This document shows positions 57,465-64,000 of a DNA stretch of 64,000 bases, one piece after another; positions within the stretch are counted from its first letter, which is position 1, and every line of letters begins with the position of its first letter. The DNA comes from Anodontia alba (lineage: Eukaryota > Mollusca > Bivalvia > Lucinida > Lucinidae): assembly GCA_964016985.1 (NCBI GenBank), contig OZ024831.1, forward strand, positions 25,587,631 to 25,651,630, written 5' to 3'. The position numbers and the translations under genes are program-made. The notes under the pieces are model-generated. The model saw only the letters and a program-made list of their open reading frames with translations, did no database searches and was not told the origin of the DNA.

Positions 57465-58192
57465 AATATTAAGCAATGTGCACCCAGCGAAAACTCGGAA
57501 CAGCCTGAGCGGGTTTTGTTGCTCCTACTACACCACCCTGTAGAAAAACTGAGTTTCAAAATATGTACACAACATGCAGAGAAGAACGATCAGAATGCGT
57601 TGATGTACAGGCTGATCTGAGTCTTTGCTGTGCGTATTTGTTATAAGGTGCCTTTATCACGATGTTGCGGCTCATAGTTGTTTATTTGTTTTTTTGTTTT
57701 TTTTTTGTTGTTGTTTTTTTATCAAAGAATGCCTCCGTTGAGGAGTGAAATCTAATACCACAAAACAATCAAGATTTTTTTTTTTTTTTTTTTTCAGCTG
57801 CACAATTATTACTCATCAAGGTTTTAACTTTCAACGCAATTCACTCATTTCATATTATGGCTGAAAATATCCAGCTTTAGTAAACAAACACCTCGCCGCA
57901 AATTTGATCCAAATTAGTTAAAAATAATTAAAAAGAAAAAAAAAATATTTTATTTTTGATTGTAACTGCAAATATAGACGTTGCCTTTTTGAATATTTTC
58001 CCGACTGGCATGAATATGATGCTCGCTTGAGTCATTTGATAATATATATGCAAATGAACACATTTAATGCATATAGCAAGACAATGCTGATGCAGCTGTG
58101 CTTTATGTAGTATACACATATATAATTACTCCGCTTTCAACATCTTTTGAAAAGTCGTTTGTTTTGCCTGACTCTTTACATACAAGAAGTAA
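57465..58192. other. Presumed Hox2 intron; A-II remnant, no exon
   Basis: A remnant hairpin (ACGATCAGAATGCG...CAGGCTGATCTGAGTC) at 57586-57625 is followed by a GATGTTGCGGCTCATA right terminus at 57662-57677. T runs lie at 57694-57720 and 57774-57795. No exon recognised. Confidence 0.5.
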
Positions 58193-58428
58193 CATCACGA
58201 AAACATACCTATATAATTTTGACCCCTTAAACCCCTCTTTTATACAGTAGAACTGGGGTTTACAGGTCAACATTATGTTTCTTATTTCTGCTCAAAAACA
58301 TAGAGTGAGAGTACCCACAATTTATATTTTGAGCAGAAGTATGAAACATATCAGAAATTTTATCCGAAAACTTTCAATTTTTGGAGGTGAAATTTTCAAC
58401 ATAACTGAATAGGCGTGTTTTCGTAATG
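58193..58428. mobile_element. Family B palindromic MITE, copy 9 (hairpin deleted)
   Basis: Both terminal repeats are intact (CATCACGAAAACATACCTAT; AGGCGTGTTTTCGTAATG). The element is only 236 bp because most of the GC-rich hairpin (TTAGAACCGCCTCG and its partner) is missing. It reads ACATAGAGTGAGAGTACCCAC across the scar. Confidence 0.9.
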
Positions 58429-59023
58429 AATTTTCCATTTGTTCCTTTTGTCATCATTTAATGCAAAACCATTTGTCGTAACTACCTATGCACGAAACGT
58501 GTTATTTTGTTCAATAGTGTTAATATTTTCACTTTTCCCATAGTAAAAAAACGACTGCAAATTATGCAGAAAATGGTAGGGTAGGTAAATACGGAGGCAG
58601 ATCTTCTACAAGTTCTGTTTGTTCAAATTTTCTGAAATTTCCAAAATATTGTTCAGAAATATCAACAATTAAAGTTCAACAAAGAGAAAGAAAAAGATAT
58701 TTTCTTAGACAAAATTATAAAAACAACTCATTTTATTATAGCAACTGCATTTTTGGCCATAAATTTATTTTAGGTTAAATATTTGAGAACAAAACAGAGA
58801 GACAGAAAAGATAAACGGTTTCGGATCAGATATGATAAACCAGAACAAAAGCTGTTCATAGGAAATAAAATGCCAAACTGAAAACGTGTTTCCGAGGGAT
58901 GTCGAAAGAACAGTAGGTGTTTGTGTATTCACTTATACAAAACAACGGCTTCCATAACAGCACTTTCTAAATCTTCAAAGCTCAACAGCTCAATAATTTT
59001 CCTGCTTCTCTAACGATTTTGAT
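58429..59023. other. Presumed Hox2 intron, no feature
   Basis: AT-rich, nothing recognised. Confidence 0.5.
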
Positions 59024-59115
59024 AAATAAAAAAAAAAAAAAAAATAAAATAAAAAAAAAAAAAATAAATAAATAAAAAAAAATAAATAAATAAATAAAAA
59101 AAAAATAAATAAATG
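59024..59115. repeat. A-rich and (AAAT)n low-complexity tract
   Basis: A runs with periodic T, passing into AAAT repeats. Confidence 0.9.
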
Positions 59116-59211
59116 TTTTCGTTTTTTTTTTATTGTTTCTATTATTATTTTTTATTTTCAAACGGTAAATTAATTAATTGACGACAGGAGACCCCAGAAA
59201 GGGCAATTAGA

Positions 59212-59553
59212 ACACAGTGCAGACTCAGATCAGACGCCACAGAATGCGTCATTGATATTAATTTATTATTTTAATATTACTATTATTATTATTAGTTATT
59301 ATTATTATTATTTCGCCCGTGTTTAAACTAGAATGACAACTATTTTCTGTCATTTATTCACCGAACTGATTGTACTTGTGGTATAAGTATCGGTAAAGAA
59401 GACAGGCGTTTTTTTTTTTTTTGTTTGTTTTTTTTTTTTTTCGGTAAAAGGAGTTACAAATGTATAAAAGGATTCTAAGATATAACAACAAGGGTGTAAG
59501 AGAAAAAATAAATAATAATGGAAATATATTTGAATAGGCATGTTTTCGTAATG
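59212..59553. repeat. Family A half-hairpin, ATT-rich tract and lone family B terminus
   Basis: ACACAGTGCAGACTCAGATC, AGACGCCACAGAATGCGTC at 59213-59250 is half of a family A core. A TTATTA tract follows, then T runs at 59409-59440. At 59525-59553 there is an isolated family B right terminus (ATTTGAATAGGCATGTTTTC then GTAATG) with no body. Confidence 0.65.
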
Positions 59554-59640
59554 AACAAATAAGCGAAGCTTCAAAATAGCATGTACTGGCGAACTCCAAA
59601 TGCCAAGACCGGACTACGCACATCATCGCATTGGTCTGTG

Positions 59641-59952
59641 CATTACGAAAACACGATTATTCAAGTATATTGAAAATTTCACCATCAAAAACTGAAAATT
59701 TTCAGATAAAAATTCTGATATTTTTCATATTTCTGCTCAAAATATAGATTGTGGGTACTCGTTAGAGCCGCCTCGCCGAGGTGGTTCTAACGAGTACCCA
59801 CAATATATGTTTTTGAGCATACTTGTGAGTACTCACAATCTATGTTTTTGAGCGTAAATAAGAAAAATAATGTATACCCTTGTAAATCCCAGTTTTACTA
59901 TATAAAAAAGGGTTTTACGGGGTCAAAATTATATAGGTATGTTTTCGTGATG
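59641..59952. mobile_element. Family B palindromic MITE, copy 10 (duplicated arm, inverted)
   Basis: 312 bp in the inverted orientation (CATTACGAAAACACGATTAT to GGTATGTTTTCGTGATG). The right hairpin arm (GAGTACCCACAATATATGTT then TTTGAGCATA) is followed by a second partial copy (GAGTACTCACAATCTATGTT then TTTGAGCGTA), which explains the extra length. Confidence 0.9.
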
Positions 59953-60105
59953 GACAAAAAGAAAGGAGTTTGTCCAGCTTAAATGACGTATGTACATGAT
60001 CGCAGGTTTCTCACAATAAGTGTTAAAAACAGCAATGTATAAACAGCAACTGTTAGCTGAACACCATATAAATATGAAAATGCAATGTATTACATACATT
60101 TAAGA

Positions 60106-60309
60106 TTTAACCCATTTCTGTCTGGACACCCCCAAAATGATAATTAATAAACAGTGCAGTTATTATCAGTCGCCACAGAACGAGGTGTCTTTTCAGAGTA
60201 AACTGTTTGCATTGACTGCAGAAATTTCTATATAAAAAAAAAGTTCTACTAAAACTAACCAGATTTCTGCTACTGGAAATAGACAAGTCCAAAGAGTCGA
60301 GGTACATGG
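60106..60309. mobile_element. Family A element, TTTAACCCATT type, decayed
   Basis: The left end is TTTAACCCATTTCTGTCTGG. The hairpin at 60149-60210 (AAACAGTGCAGTTATTATCA...TCAGAGTAAACTGTTTGC) is eroded. The element abuts the next copy head to tail. Confidence 0.65.
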
Positions 60310-60543
60310 TTTAACCCATTGTAGTCGGGAGACTCCTAAACGGGTAATTGGCAAACAGTGCAGACCCAGATCAGACGCCGCAGAACGCGACGTCTGATCA
60401 GGGTCCCCACTGTTTGCAAATAGTTTAGCTTTTTTTTTTTCAATAGGAATATCTAAGACTCATAGCCAGACGTACCTGAAATTGAAATTGGACTCTTCCA
60501 ATATATAGTGTGGGACATTCTATTCAGTATACAATGGGTTAAA
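60310..60543. mobile_element. Family A element, TTTAACCCATTGTA type
   Basis: Ends TTTAACCCATTGTA and, inverted, TTTAACCCATTGTATAC. The core at 60351-60418 is GCAAACAGTGCAGACCCAGA...TCAGGGTCCCCACTGTTTGC, with the centre GACGCCGC-agaac-GCGACGTC. Confidence 0.8.
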
Positions 60544-60600
60544 TCTCTGTAGGAGTGAATCAATCATCTAATGGAAATCATTTGTTTTTTTATTACTTTT

Positions 60601-60601
<1 letters not shown>

Positions 60602-60631
<30 letters not shown>
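60602..60631. repeat. Poly-A tract
   Basis: 30 A residues. Confidence 0.9.
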
Positions 60632-60634
<3 letters not shown>

Positions 60635-60914
60635 AGACGACATTTCATTCATACTTTCTACTTTTTATACAATTAGTGGACAAACTAAAGAAAAAATGTA
60701 AACAACAACATGCCTGCAAACGCGAGTCAATAGTCTAAGAAATAATGTATATGAATTCTATTAAAACTGTGAAGAATACTGATAGCGACCGAAAGCACTA
60801 TTAATGATTATATCTCAGATTATACGACGGAAAGATTTTATCTCAGCATATACAATATTAAAATCATTTCAGTATCCTTCCTGGATCTAGTGCTAGCGAA
60901 AGGAATTTTTAGAT

Positions 60915-61152
60915 CATTAAGACAACACGCCTATTCAAATATATTTAAAATTTCACCACCAACAACTGAAAGTTTTCAGATAAAAATTCTGATATTTTTT
61001 TCATATTTCTGGACAAAACATAGATTGTGGGTACTCGTTAGAACCGCCTCGACGAAATAAGAAAAATAATGTATACCCCTGTAAACCTCAGTTTTACTAT
61101 ATAAATGTGGGGTTTAAGGGGGTCAAAATTATATAGGTATGTTTTCGTGATG
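60915..61152. mobile_element. Family B palindromic MITE, copy 11 (one hairpin arm lost, inverted)
   Basis: CATTAAGACAACACGCCTAT at the left and GGTATGTTTTCGTGATG at the right. The left hairpin arm is present up to GAACCGCCTCGACGA, then the sequence jumps to AATAAGAAAAATAATGTATA. The right arm was therefore deleted exactly at the hairpin axis. Confidence 0.9.
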
Positions 61153-61369
61153 TGCACTATTCTATGTAATATTTTAGATACAAACGCGCACAAGGGGGTC
61201 GGTGTGTGTTGTATGTGTTGACGGGGAAAGGGTGTGTGTGTGGGAGGGGTGGGGGTGGGTTAGACTGGCTCCAGTTTCCAGTGCCTAATATTAATTCTAA
61301 TAATCCTGTTTCATAACCCAATAAAATAAAACCAAAATAATATCAAGACTACAAAGGCTGAAGGAAATG
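61153..61369. other. Presumed Hox2 intron; GT/G-rich stretch
   Basis: A GGTGTGTGTTG...GGGGTGGGGGTGGG stretch spans 61199-61260. No gene. Confidence 0.5.
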
Positions 61370-61611
61370 TTAACTCTTAAAGCGCCAAGAAAACCCTCTG
61401 AAAATGTCATCTGTTTATGTCGTCTGCTGAATATTCTTGCAATCTTTTTGAACCTATTTTTGCATACAGGCAAACAGTGTGGACCCAGATCAGACTGCTC
61501 CTACAGGAGCAGTCTGATCTAGGTCCACACTGTTTGCAGAAATGACTTATAAAATCACAAGCAGATGAAAAAGCAGACGACAATTGTTGTGATTGGCGCT
61601 TTAAGGGTTAA
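61370..61611. mobile_element. Family A element, TTAACTCTTAAAGCGCCAA type
   Basis: Terminal repeats TTAACTCTTAAAGCGCCAA and, inverted, TTAACCCTTAAAGCGCCAA (18 of 19 bases). Core at 61470-61538, GCAAACAGTGTGGACCCAGA...TAGGTCCACACTGTTTGC, with the centre GACTGCTCC-taca-GGAGCAGTC. One of the best-preserved copies. Confidence 0.88.
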
Positions 61612-62003
61612 GTCTTATTATCTTTCTCGCATATGTCCCAAAGTCCCTTTGATCATGGAGCGGTTCAGTTGTAAACCATACAATGAAATGAGATTTTTGC
61701 AAATCGTATTTTTGCAACTGAAATTGTAATACGTCCAATAACCACAATGTATCAAACTCAAACTTAAATTAACATCTGTTCATCAAACCAATTACCTAAC
61801 TAACTCATTAAAATGTGATACCACTGAATTGGATTAACAGACATCTGGTTTGCATTTTGAAACTGCAGTTGTGGTTGGAGCTTCTGAACTGCAATGATTT
61901 CAGCAACTGTTATAAATGAAATATTTATCTCTTTGTTTTGTTCAAGTAAACCATCGAAAAAACATCTACCACTCTTTGGGCAATTTCAGTAGCCGACAAA
62001 TTG

Positions 62004-62004
<1 letters not shown>
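61612..62004. other. Presumed Hox2 intron, no feature
   Basis: AT-rich unique-looking sequence; nothing recognised. Confidence 0.5.

Positions 62005-62092
<88 letters not shown>
62005..62092. repeat. (TA)n microsatellite
   Basis: About 88 bases of pure TA. It gives an alternating Tyr-Ile open frame in both directions. Confidence 0.97.
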
Positions 62093-62094
<2 letters not shown>

Positions 62095-62208
62095 CAGAAA
62101 TTAGCCTTTGACACTTAATGCAAAATGTTTCCAAAAGGGACAATTTGCATAATATGTCAATCCACTTTCTAGGAGAAATAATTAACATGTTACACAGCAT
62201 GTTATGCG

Positions 62209-62391
62209 TTAACTCTTTCGCTGCCACGGGCTTTTGCAAACAGCGTAAATCCAGATGAGACGGCTCATATAATGAGCCGTCTCATCAGGATCTACTCTGT
62301 TTAACATTTTGTCTTTCAACTTTACATATAAACTTCTTTCCAATTGATAGTTTGTTAAACAACATAGCAAAGTTGGCGCCGAAAGAGTTAA
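62209..62391. mobile_element. Family A element, TTAACTCTTTCG type
   Basis: Ends TTAACTCTTTCGCTGCCA and, inverted, TTAACTCTTTCGGCGCCA (16 of 18 bases). Core at 62236-62303, with the centre GACGGCTCA-tataa-TGAGCCGTC. This stem sequence is unlike that of every other family A copy here. Confidence 0.85.
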
Positions 62392-64000
62392 GGAAGGGGC
62401 AAAAATAGGCAATATGGTGCTCATACGATATGTGTTCATCAGTGTCGTACAACTCCCTGTACTGTATGTGCTAATGATAAAAAAATGAGACAGAAATAGT
62501 GATAAAAAAATGAGACAGAAATAAAATAAATTTCGATCTGAAAATAGCCATCTGCTCGACGTCCAATATGAAAATATAACTGGTCTACGCGACATTTATT
62601 TAACAATGTTTAAGAGGGTCTACGTGGACTGGGCACGCATGTGTTTGCAAAATTACAACTTGAGGTTGCCAAAAGGGCTAGCCAGCACTGTCACAAATCA
62701 AAGACGATCCCATCATGTACTTAGCTAGGCTTATTATTGCATTTTCTGGCAGTATGTCACGTCTTAGTACCTATCTTTTGGTTTCAACAAGCATTGTTTA
62801 CACAGAGCACGTCATGTTACAGTCAGGCTGATCGCAAGCATATTGGAAACTCTGGAAAAACATTACTTATCAACAAACATGTCAATCAAAATCAGACTGA
62901 TACTGAGTGATTCTGACAGGATAATAGCATAATGATGTAGACAGACATGAAATAGCGTTTGTTTCGTGTACATTTCTTTGTAACAACAGCGATCAAACGT
63001 TACAGCGGATGCTTGGGAATAAGAATAATTTCTGGTATTTCTCTTCCTGTGGTTTCATCTGATTCCGAATACTTGTGTTTGATGCGATTCTAGCACGCCA
63101 CAGTAAATAATCGGTACAATTGAAAACGCGATCCGTTTGTTAGCACAAACATACAAATGGCGAAATATTACAAATGCCGCTGAATATTGGATACAAATAC
63201 CTTTCACCTTTTTTGTACGCCTTTCCTGAATTAAGGGACCGCGTAACTCGCAATACGTTTCCTATTCAAACCGCGTTTTATTAAACGCTATACAAACATA
63301 ACAGAGAGATCAGATATCTCGTAACAGCGTCATTTCTTTAGAATATTCTATTAAAAGATGAATGCTTAACGGCAATAATGATGAGAATTAAACCAAGCAG
63401 TAAACTCTCAGATTCTGAAATAACATTTATTCCCCCATTCCATCCTCACACCAGAGATGGAAGGGGAAATGTTTTTTTGTTGTTTTTTTTTTGGCCCAGA
63501 TCTCGTTAGTTTTAGTGGCGACGACAGCGTTGGCTTTGGGATGACAGATACTTGTATGTAAGACATCTTTTAAAACTGTCTGAGGATCTTGCAGGGTAAA
63601 TCATTGTACATTCTTAATAGGGGATTTATTTTAGTTTTCGGTCACCTTGACACCATTTTCAAGATCACAATACTCCAAATATTGTCACATTAAAAAATCC
63701 AAAAAAAAAAAAACAAAAAAAAAAAAAAACAATTGCGTGCTTCCTATCTCCTGAACAAATGGGTGGATTTGGTCAAAATTGCATATACTCGTATGTATGA
63801 CATTGTATGTTCACATTGTTTATGATTAATTTTGGCGAGCTTTAACTTTTTTTTCAAGATCAACACATGATTTAGAATGATGAAAGTAGGATGTTGGACA
63901 TCTGATGTCCTGGACGCTTTCTGCGGCCAATGATGGTTGTCAAAATCATTCACTGCACAAAATGATCTTAGACGCACATCAACAAAAATGTACGATCCAG
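62392..64000. other. Presumed Hox2 intron; no recognised exon
   Basis: Poly-A/CAA runs lie near 63700-63731. Two stretches (about 63470-63700 and 63730-63960) have the look of divergent tandem-repeat units (TGGTCAAAATTGCATATACT, ATTTTCAAGATCACA). No homeobox-gene exon 1 with a YPWM-type hexapeptide was found. Confidence 0.45.

Noticed and set aside
61916..62239. Tyr-Ile repeat open frames on both strands
   Set aside because: Translation of the (TA)n microsatellite.
4315..62303. Family A hairpins as microRNA precursors or transcription terminators
   Set aside because: They are multi-copy, lie inside elements with inverted ends, and show no promoter. Rho-type terminators do not apply to an animal genome. 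Small-RNA data would be needed to reopen the microRNA idea.

Overview
This is a stretch of animal (metazoan) nuclear genome. It is AT-rich, non-coding for almost its whole length, and packed with fold-back elements, tandem repeats, microsatellites and dead transposons. The only convincing protein-coding gene is a Hox2/proboscipedia-class homeobox gene on the minus strand (exon at 54652-56450). A tRNA-derived SINE with target-site duplications, a broken mariner transposon and the character of the tandem repeats suggest a lophotrochozoan, most likely a bivalve mollusc. That taxonomic call is an inference.

Layout. 1-7 kb: mostly featureless AT-rich DNA with CT/CA microsatellites and the first members of several palindromic families (called A to E here). 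7.0-9.2 kb: a large 41-bp minisatellite. 9.2-17 kb: microsatellites, more palindromes and a decayed SINE. 17.5-19.1 kb: a mariner inserted into a tandem-repeat array. 22.1-23.1 kb: a mariner fragment between two 330-bp direct repeats. 25.8-27.6, 32.3-36.0 and 45.6-46.3 kb: divergent tandem arrays with units of about 120-150 bp. 38-44 kb: two long copies of a dispersed repeat (H/G) and an intact SINE. 44.4-45.2 kb: a second minisatellite, with a unit of about 42 bp. 46.7-54.0 kb: dense palindromic MITE-like elements. 54.6-56.5 kb: the homeobox exon. 56.5-64 kb: probably the large first intron of that gene, again full of palindromic elements.

The homeobox exon begins at a good splice acceptor in phase 1, carries the complete homeodomain and a long Ser/Asn/Gln-rich tail, and ends at TGA. 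The upstream exon with the hexapeptide is not visible, so it probably lies beyond the right edge. No second homeobox lies in the 54 kb downstream, so the Hox neighbourhood is expanded by repeats.

The most unusual aspect is the system of short, near-perfect palindromes. One 68-bp hairpin core (family A) recurs within at least three different terminal-inverted-repeat contexts. Its centre differs between copies, yet each copy stays self-complementary. A second family (B, about 280 bp) has eleven copies, clustered around the Hox gene, and a related hairpin sits about 80 bp past the Hox stop codon.
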